DNA of 64,000 bases from Ceratopteris richardii (taxonomy: Eukaryota > Streptophyta > Polypodiopsida > Polypodiales > Pteridaceae), in contig CM035407.1 of assembly GCA_020310875.1 (NCBI GenBank), forward strand, positions 223,640,545 to 223,704,544. Direction: 5' to 3'. How positions within the stretch are numbered: the stretch's first letter is position 1; each line of letters begins with the position of its first letter. A program made the translations under genes and the position numbers. This document shows positions 22,153 through 32,400 of this stretch, in pieces. The notes beneath the pieces were generated by a model. That model worked only from the letters and a program-made list of their open reading frames with translations. It had not been told where the DNA came from and searched no databases.

Positions 22153-25100
22153 ATGAACCTGAGATCTGGCAGACACTTAGGCAAGGATAGACAAAGCATT
22201 AGATCATCTGAGGCTAGTGTCAACCATACAGCCAAGTCTTGGGCTCAACAGATTAGTGGTTATCCTTACTCACGAAGTTCAGAAACCAGTGACTCAGAAA
22301 TGTCTTTTAGCATGGAAAGACCCACACGTAGCTCAGGCACTGCCTATTTACAGACACCAGAAGGTCCCTATAAGACCCAATTGGAGTATATTAGGACCAA
22401 CCAATTAGGTGCTCGCATCTATGAGGATGGTCTAAGGCGATCAGTGGTTCAACTCAAAAATCCTGACCAACTCTTTGGACTTGAACACCCAGTGGTCAAG
22501 TTTGAAGAGGGTGCTTACATTGATAAGGAAGGAACCATGTATGTGGTTACCAACTTACCAGATAGGACAGATGAGTTTGGAAATATCATTCCTGAGAACG
22601 AGATAGGAGACCTAGAGAAAGGAGACCTAGGAGGAGAACCCAAGACCCCTAGAGGTAAGTCAGTCTTAACCAGAGTGCTCACTCCAGAATGGATTCCTCA
22701 AGATAATAAAAGCATAGAACTATTCGTGAATAGAGAAACGGAGGAAGCCTTTTGGAGATTTAGGCCAGATCAACCCAGCCCAGTAGTCACCATCTATGAA
22801 TTCAAGGACCCAGAGACACCAGGGAAAGCTGTCTATCTAGATCACACATCTCAAAAATTATTCTTGGTATCAGATCATGACAGACATGCTTACACTTGGC
22901 AAGGTGAATCAATTTTCCCTCCACCAAGATCTAATGTTTCCCAGGGCCTCCAAGGAGCCGGATCATCCAAGGCTCATGAAACCCAGAGGGAAAGAACTAG
23001 AGAGAGACCGGAGGTAAGCTTTGCAGACACTATAGGCAGAAACAGATCAGGATACGGAATGGAAAGACTTGAAAGGGAGAGACATAGAGTGTATAGGCAT
23101 CAAAGAGACGATCATGATTTCCCATTGCCTAGACCACGAGAACACTCAAGAACCCTTAGACCGTCTCAAGTGGTTAAGACAATGAAGAACTACTTTGATG
23201 GATTTGGAGATCCTTATGATCATGTGGCGGAGTTCAAACAAGTGCTAAGAGCTGAACAGGTTGAAGACTTATTCACCCAGTTCGAGGCATTTGGTTTGAC
23301 TCTTAAGGGTACTGCCTTAGCTTGGTTTCAACCTCTAAACAGTCGCAACTATAGAGAGATAGGTCAGCTGCTAGAAGAATTCATTGTAGAATTTTCCAAG
23401 AGTGGTATCAGGCATAACACATCATCCTTGATCCACAGCTTCAAGCAGACACCCCAAGAAACAGTGCGACTCGCAGGAAGAAGGTTTAGACAGTACCTGG
23501 AAAGATGCCCTGTACCAGAATTACCCACATCAGCCAAACAGGTGGCACTGTTTTTAGATGGCCTATTGAGCACAAAATTAAGATCATATGTATACCTGAA
23601 AGAGCCTAGATCCATAGAAGAGTGTATACGGATATGCATTGACATAGAAGACAACTTGGGTGAGGAGTTAGGACTATCCAAACTCTATAAGGACTCTGAT
23701 AGTTCTACAAGTCATACCTCTAGAGCCTCCACTGAGATAGATGAGATAGCTGAGCAGGTGGCCAAAAAGCTAGGAGTTCAAAATAGGCAAATGCCAAGGG
23801 TCACCTCAGTGAAGCGATGTTATACATGTGGAGGAGATCACATGGCTAATGTTTGCCCATTGACGACTCAACCCCAAGGAAGCCCTAATGCTCTATATTG
23901 CACCGTTGAGAGGAAATATACAAATCATACGACCCAAGATTGTCCCTATAATAGGCAAGCTGTTAGACAAAATTATCAGCAACCTTACCAGCAGGGTAGG
24001 TATCAGAATCAGTACCAACAGCCATATTATAGGCCACAACAATATCAACCTCAATACCAGCAGCAATATCAGGCACCATATAGGCCACAACCAGTCCTAG
24101 GAAACCAACCGCCAGCTCCGGCCAATGTGATCCCAGTTAAATATACGATGGCGGAGGAGAACCTTAATAGAGCATTGGTGCCACTAACCCCATTGGTCTC
24201 AGAAAATGATTCTCACGTTCATGGTTCAGACTACTTCCATGAAGATAGTCCACAGGCTTATTATATAGAGTCACCTGAGCAAAGTGAGACTTCTCAGTAT
24301 CAATATGGGACACCACCTATAGAACAAAATTGGGAGCCAGAATACTCCAATGTCATGTATACGAATCCAAATCCTAGGCCCCAATTGAGACAAGTAAGAC
24401 CACAAGCCCCTAGAGGACCATGCTTTAGATGTCAGGGCGATCATTTCATTCGTGAATGTCCCCACCAACCAGCTCTGGGGCTAGGGCAAAACATCACAAT
24501 ACAAGGCTTTTGTCCTGAGTGCGGCAAGGAACATCTTCCTAGAGAATGTCCCAGGAATCCCTCTAGTGTACCCAAGGTTACACCCATCAATGTGGTAGGC
24601 TTAGTGGCAGATTCAAGTTCAAGTAACAATAATGTGGCTCCTGTACAGGCAGTTACTAGGGCACAGGCTACACAACAAGCAAAACCATCTGAGCAGTCGG
24701 AGTCAAGTGAGGCAGGAGAGCCTAGTAAGAGGAAACCAAGAACATGGAAGGATACCAGAGAGAAGGCTAATCGCAAGTGGAACAAAAAGCTATCCGAGCT
24801 AGAAGAAAGTCTAAAAGATGCCAAAACAAAAATAGAAGACATTGCATCTCAAAGCCCCTCGCATGCCGAAGCTCCATCCATTCCACCTCATTCCACCCCA
24901 CCTCCCATTGTAAATAGACCGCAATCAAGGTCTGTTCTTGCAGATCCAACCCCAGAAGGCTTGGACATGATGTTCAAGGCCTATCAGGCTCATCTTCAAG
25001 AAGGGCCAACAGCTGCAAACCTAGACAAGAGTTACCCTAGAGCAGACTTAGAGATTGAACGGATGAAAATGTGCATGAAAATGGTAGAACAAGCTCAAGC

Positions 25101-28100
25101 TATACTTGAGACTAGTCAAAAGTTCAATCAGACAAACTCTGTCAAATCGGATTTGCATTTCCAAGGCTTACTAGAAAGATTAGAGCAGTTGGTAAACAAA
25201 CCACAAGTTTCTTTACCTCCACAGGCTCAACCGTTTATTGAAAGAGGAAGCTCACCACCAATGGGAGCTTATGTTCCTAATTCCACGTATGCTGGAATAC
25301 CTCCTTCAATTCAACAATACTCTCAAGAGTTCTTGCAGGAAATACAGGAAGAGAAATGGGCCAAGGAGAAGGGTAATTCCCCTCCTATTCCTGAGATTGA
25401 TGATCTTCATGATCAATTTCCCCAAGACATTCCGTCTATCTATGGAGACCAAGCAGAGCAACAAGAAGATGAAAGATTAGATTTTGAATCTAATTCTTTA
25501 CACGAGTTGCCTCATTTCATAGGCCCATGGGAATCTGAATCTATCCAGATCAGAGCTCCCACAATATTAGTAAGAAATGAAGACTCAGTGATTCCAAGAA
25601 ACACTGATGTTGTGAAGAACACTAAGGTTCAGTGTCATCTCACTGTAGAGGAGCTGCTCAAGGCAAAACCGGAGCTATGGAATCATGTGAAGGATCAGGT
25701 TCGAGAACTTGAATCCAATATGCCAAAAGTAGGCTCTAAGCAAAAAGTTCCAGAGATACCTCTCGACAAGATAGGAGACATGAGCGAAGGTGAAGAAGGT
25801 AACACTTATCTTCCGATCACCTATCAAGGTTACACAACCAAAGCAATTGTAGATTCGGGTGCTGGTGTTGCTATTGCGACCACCTCCTTGTGGAAGCGAT
25901 GGGGCAAACCCACATTAAGATCAACGAGAATGAAACTTCAAATGGCAGATGGTCATTTTGAAAGACCTCTAGGATTGCTCGAAGGGATAACTCTAACCAC
26001 TTGTGGCGTAGAGTTTGAACATACATTTGCTATATGTGACTTTGAGAAAAATAATGTCTACGAGATGATCCTAGGAAGACCCTTCCTACGACAATTGCAA
26101 ATAGTACAGGATTGGGGAACAAACTCCTTGTACTTACAGCACTTAGGGGTCACCACTAAGGTCAATCTGAAGGATTACACCTTTAGAGATGTACCACCCC
26201 TACAGTGGAATCCTATCCACAAAGCAAAAGAAGATTCTATCTCCGTGCATTCTGGAAGTTCACCTGATCCATCATGGCTGCATGAAGATACTCACTTCTG
26301 GATGTGCAAAGTCGCAGAGGAAGAGGAAAAGCGCCTAAAAGCGAGAGAAGAAGGAACTCCCCCAGGAGATAGACCAATAAAAGACCCAGCCTATACACCG
26401 ATGATATTTCCAGATGAGGAATTTGAGCCTCATGGTTGGGCAGAAATCTTAGCTACCATGGACATAGCAGTCAATGAAGAACAGTGGACACCTCATTGTG
26501 ATGAGGAGGGTTATGATATTTCAGTGTTCATGTGTCAGCCCCTGTTGGAAGAGTGTGATCCTAATGAGTTCATAGAAGAAGAAGAGAATGACGATGATCT
26601 AGAATCCATTGTGATGGATACTTACTTTGACTCAGAGGAACACTATTTAGAAGACATAGGAGTGTTAACCCAAAAAGAAGAAGAACCCTTCACGAGTATT
26701 AAAACGATAAATTCAAAGGAAGGAAGTGAGAAAAAGAAAAGAAAAGCAGTGAAACAAGAAGAGGAAGAATCATTGTTTGAAGTACCAGAAAATTTCAAGA
26801 AATATGAAGTGGAAGACCGAAAAATTTTGGTACGAATGCCTAAGAGAGAGGCCATCATAGGAGAAGCATATGACAATAAGGAAAAGACCAAAAAAATTGT
26901 AGTGACCATTGAAGGGAACGAAGAACGATGTACGTACATAGGAGATGACCTAAGTGCAAAAGAAGAAGCAGAGCTTGTAGCTCTATTAAGGGAATATAGG
27001 GATGTATTCGCATGGCACTATAGAGACTTGAAAGGAGTAGATCCAAAGATTTGCTCTCATACGATTCCGATGACCACTGCTGCCAAGCCCACTAAACAAA
27101 AGCCCTACACATATAATGACAATTATGCAGCCAAAATAAAGGAGGAAATTGACAGGCTGATTGAAGCTGGATTCATCTATGAGATTGAGCACACTGAATG
27201 GGTGTCCCCCATTGTGGTGGTGCCCAAGAAGAATGGGAAATTGCGAGTGTGCATTAACCTTAAAAAAGTTAATGCCGCAACGATCAGAGATAGTTATCCA
27301 CTTCCAATCACCGAACATCTATTGGAGCGTGTTGCAGGCAAGGAAGTTTATAGCTTCCTTGATGGATTTTCAGGTTACAACCAAGTAGCCATTGCCCCCG
27401 AAGATCAACACAAAACGGCCTTTGCCACAGAATGGGGAATCTTTGCATTTCGTGTGATGCCATTTGGGCTCACCAATGCACCTGCAACATTCCAAAGGCT
27501 CATGTGTCATGTCTTCAAGGAGTTCTTGCGGAAGAGCTTAGAAGTATATGTGGATGATTTATGTGCGCATTCCCAACAGAGAACTTACCACATCCCTGAG
27601 CTCAGACAAATCTTCAACAAGTGTAGAGATTATCGAGTTTGTCTGAACCCAGAGAAGTGTGTGTTCATGGTACGACAAGGTAAAATCTTAGGTCACATTG
27701 TTTCTAAGAATGGAATTTCAACAGATGAAGACAAGGTAAGAGCAATAGCAGAGTTGCCAAGACCAAGAAATGTTAAAGAGGTACAGGCCTTTATGGGCCA
27801 TTGTGGATATTACCGTAGGTTTATCCACATGTATGCCATCATAGCTAAACCTCTTTATGGGTTGTTAACAAATTTTGAGTGGAACGAGGAATGCGAGAAT
27901 TCCTTCAACGAGCTGAAAAGACGTTTGTGCACAGCACCAATATTGACTACTCCGGATTGGAGCAAACCCTTTCATGTCCATGTAGATGCCTCCAATCATG
28001 CAATAGGATGTGTGCTAGCACAACCCACAGGTGAAGGAAACCTAGATTTGCCGATAGCATATGCTAGTAGGCAATTAAATGCAGCTGAACGAAATTATAC

Positions 28101-31100
28101 CACAACGGAGAGAGAAGGCTTAGGTATGGTATATGCCGTGAAGAAGTTTAGACACTATCTATTGGACAATAAGTTCAAGTTTTTCACTGATCATCAAGCT
28201 TTACTATATTTGGTCAATAAACCTTGCAATACAGGCCGCTTAGTAAGATGGTTCCTCTTACTAATGGAATACGACTTTGAAGTTGTTGTCAGGAAAGGTA
28301 GAACCCATCTTAGGGCAGACCATCTTTCTCGTATCACTTCAGGAGAGCCACCGCAAGGAGTGTCTGATGAATTGCCCGATGCTTATCTGTTCAATTTAGA
28401 AGTTGTTCCTAAATGGGCAAATAAGTTGGTGCCAGTCCTAACCTTCGGACCTGCAAATAAAAACGTGAAAACAAGCAAAGAAGAAATTGTAAAATCACAA
28501 AAGTATCAAATATTGGCCGGAAGTATGTACAAGCAAGATACTGAGGGCGTATTAGCTTGTTGTGTTGAGGACGACGAACATACTAGTTGGATGCAACAAG
28601 CCCATGAGGGACTGCTAGGAAATCACTACTCTAAACAACGAACATTGCAGAATCTAAAACGTTTAGGAGTGTATTGGCCTAGCATGGACAAGGAAATACA
28701 GGAGTGGATCCAAAATTGTCCAGTGTGCCAGAAGAGACCCCCAGTGGAGCATGCCACTCTTTATCATGTGTCATTAATCCCAGATTGGAGTGCTCCATTG
28801 GTTGAGTTCATGAGATCGGGAACATCACCCAATCAGGCTAGTCTTGCAAGAAAATGGAGCATGGAGCAAGAGGCTCAAGACTATGCCTTAGTAGGAGACA
28901 ACCTATATCGAAGAGGCAAGGATGGTTACCTAAGACTGTGCGTTCATGAATCAGACTATTTGAAAGTCTTAGAAACTGCACACAGCGGTGCTGCAGGTGG
29001 ACACTTTGGGCCTGATAGAGTAATTAAGACCATTTTATTCTCAGGACTTTGGTGGCCCACTCTTCATATGGATGCACATACTTATGTGAAGAAATGTGAC
29101 ACATGCCAACGGGCCCAATATCCGATAAGAAAAGACGAGATGCCTTTAAGGCCAATGATGGGAGGACGCGCATTCTCGAAGTGGGGCATAGACTTTGTTG
29201 GTCCTATTAACCCCCCAGCTAGAAACTCCCATGCAGAATATATTATTGTAGCCACAGATTACCTTACAAAGTGGGTGGAAGTAAAAGCCACGACAAAGAA
29301 TGATGCTCAAACGACGGCTAAGTTCTTATTCGAAAATGTGTTCACTAGATATGGGTTACCAATAGAGTTGGTTAGTGATAGAGGTACGCACTTCTTGAAT
29401 GAGGTCATTGAAAATCTCCTTCAAGAATTCATGGTGATACATAAGAAGTCTACCCCCTATCACCCACAAGCTAACGGACAAGCCGAGAGCACGAATAAGA
29501 TCCTATGTAACGTATTGACGAAACTTGTAAATAATAAACGCTCTGATTGGGACAAACAACTTCATCATGCTGTTTGGGCATACCGAGTTGCCTACAAAAC
29601 GGTACTCAATGCTACCCCATTTCAGATGGTCTTTGGACAGAATGCCGTGCTACCATTGGACTTCTTAATCCCAACCTTGAAAGTAGCACAAGAGCATGAG
29701 TGGAATGGACATGAGTTGTCTTCCAGGCTCTTTGATCTAGAACGCTTAGGTGAGACGAGGCTACGGGCAGCAGCAGGCATTTATGCTGCAAAGAAAAGGC
29801 AAAAGGCATACTTTGATGCCCATGTAAAGGATAAAGGATTGAAGGAAGGAGATCTAGTGCTGGTTTATACGCTAAAGCAACATGCCCGCAAATTGGAGAA
29901 ACGAGGATATGGACCCATGATCATTAATAGACTCTCCACTAGCGGTGCAGTTCAATTGGCCACTTTGGAAGGTGATATCCTACCAAATTATATTAGTGGA
30001 TGCCGAGTCAAGTTATATCAAGAACCTCTTACAGAGGAAATGCTCATGAGACTCAACACTGCTAAGAAGCGAAAAGAAGAGGAGTTAAGGGTTAGAGAAG
30101 AAGCACAAGCAGAGGCAAGAGAGCGCATCAGAAGAAATAAGCTACGGCGGCTAGGCCTAGATGTCAGCACAAAAGCTCCCAAATATCACATGGACATGTG
30201 CCAAAAATCAGGCATAACTACTTCTCAAATAATTGATCGACGGCCCTTTGTGACTATAGAGGTAGGACGCGGTAAGAGTGTAAAGACTGTGAGAGCATTA
30301 ATTGATTCAGGTGCAGCAACTAGTGCAGTTCGACTTTCATACTGCCAAGACCTGCAATTGGACATCAAGCCCATAGAAGCCTATCTCATAGGATTAGGAG
30401 GCGTGGAAACACCCTGTTTGGGCGAGGTGAAACTCCCCATCTACCTTCAAGATGTTCCAATAAAAGTCAAAATGCTAGTGTGTCACGATGAGGACCTCAC
30501 AGAACCACTTGTCTTGGGTCAAGATTGGATTTACGACCATGCTGTCAACTTGAACCTAAGAAGTCAACTTCTTCAAGTGTGGGTATATAATCAATGCATT
30601 ACATTAGAATTGGAGAATCACATGCCCACTGAAACTGACACCACACACTCTCTTTGTTCCTCTAAGGCTAATCTTCTTGAACAAGATGTTGTAGATGTCA
30701 AAAGCTCTATGATCCAGACGCACGCAATCACGGAAGGACAGTCGCAAAGTCAAGAAGAACCTTCTTCTTGTCTTTTAAAGAGCAAAGCATCCACAGGGGC
30801 TCAACCTCAGAAGCAAGCAAAACAGTGCAAGACAGCTAGTCTATCAAATAGACAAAGAGCCCTCAAGAAGAAAGAAGTGTTGGGCATGACACAGATCTGG
30901 GCAAAGAAAGGAATACAACCATCGATGTTGCCTCAAGGACTCCCACCCAACCAGATCAACCATGACAACAGAAGGACCAGGCACCTACGACAGGGTCAAG
31001 CACGAAGAATCCATCAAATTTGGGTACCGAAGCTATCAAGGAAGGCCGACCACAATCAGGTACGAATTTGGGTGCCTAAAAAATTAGCTACCGCTCAACA

Positions 31101-31425
31101 AGGGCGATTACAGATGTGGGTACCCAAGAAGCTCTTACACGTACAAAGGCCTATGCTTCCCACCATGCGAAAGGCCTCAACAAAGAAGCCAAGGAAAGCA
31201 AAGGGTAAGAACAGAGCTCAAAGACCAAAAGAAGATAAACTCAACCCTTCTACAAAATTAAGCAGGCACTCACCCAGGATATGGGTTTGGAAGCCAAAAG
31301 CACAAGCAACATCCACAGAACCAAGGGGCCAACCACACTGGATACCAAAGTTTGGACAGCATCCAAAGAGGAACTGGCCTGAGGTGATCTCTACAGGGCA
31401 AAGATTGCATCGACTATGCGAGTAA
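22153..31425 (+). CDS. gag-pol: Element B gag-pol polyprotein (3,090 aa), intact
   Basis: One frame encodes the whole polyprotein of the element. Order by residue: N-terminal region (MNLRSGRHLG); retrotransposon gag domain (about 335-510); zinc knuckles of type CX2CX3HX4C at 556 (CYTCGG), 757 (CFRCQG) and 787 (CPECGK); protease with DSGAG at 1234 and ILGRPFL downstream; RT (about 1655-1830, YVDD 1799-1802); RNase H (D1945, TDHQALLYL); first HHCC (H2151, C2189, C2192); second HHCC (H2277, C2315, C2318); integrase core D2347, D2409, E2445; integrase C-terminal part; second retropepsin-like domain with DSGAA at 2718 and LVLGQDW near 2795; basic tail with WVPK repeats from about 2915. All catalytic motifs are intact. 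There is no gag/pol frameshift or stop, so the gag:pol ratio must be set in another way. Ordinary gypsy polyproteins are about half this length. Confidence 0.95.
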   Translation: MNLRSGRHLGKDRQSIRSSEASVNHTAKSWAQQISGYPYSRSSETSDSEMSFSMERPTRSSGTAYLQTPEGPYKTQLEYIRTNQLGARIYEDGLRRSVVQLKNPDQLFGLEHPVVKFEEGAYIDKEGTMYVVTNLPDRTDEFGNIIPENEIGDLEKGDLGGEPKTPRGKSVLTRVLTPEWIPQDNKSIELFVNRETEEAFWRFRPDQPSPVVTIYEFKDPETPGKAVYLDHTSQKLFLVSDHDRHAYTWQGESIFPPPRSNVSQGLQGAGSSKAHETQRERTRERPEVSFADTIGRNRSGYGMERLERERHRVYRHQRDDHDFPLPRPREHSRTLRPSQVVKTMKNYFDGFGDPYDHVAEFKQVLRAEQVEDLFTQFEAFGLTLKGTALAWFQPLNSRNYREIGQLLEEFIVEFSKSGIRHNTSSLIHSFKQTPQETVRLAGRRFRQYLERCPVPELPTSAKQVALFLDGLLSTKLRSYVYLKEPRSIEECIRICIDIEDNLGEELGLSKLYKDSDSSTSHTSRASTEIDEIAEQVAKKLGVQNRQMPRVTSVKRCYTCGGDHMANVCPLTTQPQGSPNALYCTVERKYTNHTTQDCPYNRQAVRQNYQQPYQQGRYQNQYQQPYYRPQQYQPQYQQQYQAPYRPQPVLGNQPPAPANVIPVKYTMAEENLNRALVPLTPLVSENDSHVHGSDYFHEDSPQAYYIESPEQSETSQYQYGTPPIEQNWEPEYSNVMYTNPNPRPQLRQVRPQAPRGPCFRCQGDHFIRECPHQPALGLGQNITIQGFCPECGKEHLPRECPRNPSSVPKVTPINVVGLVADSSSSNNNVAPVQAVTRAQATQQAKPSEQSESSEAGEPSKRKPRTWKDTREKANRKWNKKLSELEESLKDAKTKIEDIASQSPSHAEAPSIPPHSTPPPIVNRPQSRSVLADPTPEGLDMMFKAYQAHLQEGPTAANLDKSYPRADLEIERMKMCMKMVEQAQAILETSQKFNQTNSVKSDLHFQGLLERLEQLVNKPQVSLPPQAQPFIERGSSPPMGAYVPNSTYAGIPPSIQQYSQEFLQEIQEEKWAKEKGNSPPIPEIDDLHDQFPQDIPSIYGDQAEQQEDERLDFESNSLHELPHFIGPWESESIQIRAPTILVRNEDSVIPRNTDVVKNTKVQCHLTVEELLKAKPELWNHVKDQVRELESNMPKVGSKQKVPEIPLDKIGDMSEGEEGNTYLPITYQGYTTKAIVDSGAGVAIATTSLWKRWGKPTLRSTRMKLQMADGHFERPLGLLEGITLTTCGVEFEHTFAICDFEKNNVYEMILGRPFLRQLQIVQDWGTNSLYLQHLGVTTKVNLKDYTFRDVPPLQWNPIHKAKEDSISVHSGSSPDPSWLHEDTHFWMCKVAEEEEKRLKAREEGTPPGDRPIKDPAYTPMIFPDEEFEPHGWAEILATMDIAVNEEQWTPHCDEEGYDISVFMCQPLLEECDPNEFIEEEENDDDLESIVMDTYFDSEEHYLEDIGVLTQKEEEPFTSIKTINSKEGSEKKKRKAVKQEEEESLFEVPENFKKYEVEDRKILVRMPKREAIIGEAYDNKEKTKKIVVTIEGNEERCTYIGDDLSAKEEAELVALLREYRDVFAWHYRDLKGVDPKICSHTIPMTTAAKPTKQKPYTYNDNYAAKIKEEIDRLIEAGFIYEIEHTEWVSPIVVVPKKNGKLRVCINLKKVNAATIRDSYPLPITEHLLERVAGKEVYSFLDGFSGYNQVAIAPEDQHKTAFATEWGIFAFRVMPFGLTNAPATFQRLMCHVFKEFLRKSLEVYVDDLCAHSQQRTYHIPELRQIFNKCRDYRVCLNPEKCVFMVRQGKILGHIVSKNGISTDEDKVRAIAELPRPRNVKEVQAFMGHCGYYRRFIHMYAIIAKPLYGLLTNFEWNEECENSFNELKRRLCTAPILTTPDWSKPFHVHVDASNHAIGCVLAQPTGEGNLDLPIAYASRQLNAAERNYTTTEREGLGMVYAVKKFRHYLLDNKFKFFTDHQALLYLVNKPCNTGRLVRWFLLLMEYDFEVVVRKGRTHLRADHLSRITSGEPPQGVSDELPDAYLFNLEVVPKWANKLVPVLTFGPANKNVKTSKEEIVKSQKYQILAGSMYKQDTEGVLACCVEDDEHTSWMQQAHEGLLGNHYSKQRTLQNLKRLGVYWPSMDKEIQEWIQNCPVCQKRPPVEHATLYHVSLIPDWSAPLVEFMRSGTSPNQASLARKWSMEQEAQDYALVGDNLYRRGKDGYLRLCVHESDYLKVLETAHSGAAGGHFGPDRVIKTILFSGLWWPTLHMDAHTYVKKCDTCQRAQYPIRKDEMPLRPMMGGRAFSKWGIDFVGPINPPARNSHAEYIIVATDYLTKWVEVKATTKNDAQTTAKFLFENVFTRYGLPIELVSDRGTHFLNEVIENLLQEFMVIHKKSTPYHPQANGQAESTNKILCNVLTKLVNNKRSDWDKQLHHAVWAYRVAYKTVLNATPFQMVFGQNAVLPLDFLIPTLKVAQEHEWNGHELSSRLFDLERLGETRLRAAAGIYAAKKRQKAYFDAHVKDKGLKEGDLVLVYTLKQHARKLEKRGYGPMIINRLSTSGAVQLATLEGDILPNYISGCRVKLYQEPLTEEMLMRLNTAKKRKEEELRVREEAQAEARERIRRNKLRRLGLDVSTKAPKYHMDMCQKSGITTSQIIDRRPFVTIEVGRGKSVKTVRALIDSGAATSAVRLSYCQDLQLDIKPIEAYLIGLGGVETPCLGEVKLPIYLQDVPIKVKMLVCHDEDLTEPLVLGQDWIYDHAVNLNLRSQLLQVWVYNQCITLELENHMPTETDTTHSLCSSKANLLEQDVVDVKSSMIQTHAITEGQSQSQEEPSSCLLKSKASTGAQPQKQAKQCKTASLSNRQRALKKKEVLGMTQIWAKKGIQPSMLPQGLPPNQINHDNRRTRHLRQGQARRIHQIWVPKLSRKADHNQVRIWVPKKLATAQQGRLQMWVPKKLLHVQRPMLPTMRKASTKKPRKAKGKNRAQRPKEDKLNPSTKLSRHSPRIWVWKPKAQATSTEPRGQPHWIPKFGQHPKRNWPEVISTGQRLHRLCE

Positions 31426-32386
31426 CATCAAAAGCCTCGACGTGCAGCAACCATGTGCCTTTGGCATAACCTTGTCTTTTGCACCATTGAGGTCATGCAC
31501 TTCCAAAGTATGCATCAACATAGGGCCACATTACATGGCCGTGCATAAACACAATCGAGAAATCCCAGGCACATGAGACACAATTTTCACATGCAAAATA
31601 TGTTATTGATACTAATATCTTTCTTCTTGGTTGATGCCATTGTTCCAAAAAAAAAAAAAAAAAGGGGGCAAAGAAGAGGATTGTGCTTGAAAATGCTCAT
31701 CAGCGAACTTCCAGCAAGAACATCCCTCAACAAAAAGGACAAGCCGATGGTCAAGCACCATGAAGGAACCACAACACGAAGAGATGAAGATCAACGGACC
31801 CTTCACCATGGTAAGACGTGTATGTTTCAACAACACTATAACCATGATAGATTAGGAAACCTCTTCGTCAGCATACCCTTGAGCACTTAGCTCAAGACCC
31901 AATCTCTTGCACCATACCCCTTGCCATGCATTTTCCAAGTACGCATATGTAGGGCCACATTACAAGGCCATGCACAAGGCACATATTTGGTTCAACCCAT
32001 GCACTAATGCACTTACCCACCATTCATTATGGGTTACAAGTACTTGGCATGAAAACTATGAAAAGACGACATCAAGATGACAACAACAAGAGCAAGGATG
32101 CCATCCACCACCGAGCGTTGCTCACAATCAACATTGACCACATCCTTTGAGCAGCTAGCAGTTTTGGAAAACTCACAAATGCACCACCCAGATGGAATAC
32201 AAGGCAGAAGTACGTACAAAGGGACTACAAACTGCAAGAGATAACAGTGGCAAAGTGAAGAACCAGACAAACAACCAGGATACATTGGGAAGAAGGATCG
32301 CCCCTGTTGGACGCAAAGGACGCTACCTCTCAACGTACTACATGGAACGACCAATACAACAAGGGTCTGTCAGGGACGACAGACTC
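31426..32386 (+). other. Element B 3' internal region: remnant of deleted accessory genes
   Basis: About 960 bases separate pol from the polypurine tract where A and E carry about 4.3 kb with aORF1 and aORF2. The frame ending at 32476 still reads TYYMERPIQQGSVRDDR, matching VVDYYIQ...ESVRDDR of A and VVEYYIQRPTQQGSVRDDR of E. So the aORF2 end survives and the rest was lost. An A/G run (about 31648-31668) and a diverged direct repeat of about 55 bases (31497-31551 and 31927-31981, GGGCCACATTACA core) lie here. Confidence 0.75.
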
Positions 32387-32400
32387 AAGAGGGGGGGGAG
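32387..32400 (+). promoter_or_regulatory. Element B polypurine tract
   Basis: AAGAGGGGGGGGAG directly precedes TGTTGAAGC of the 3' LTR. Confidence 0.93.
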
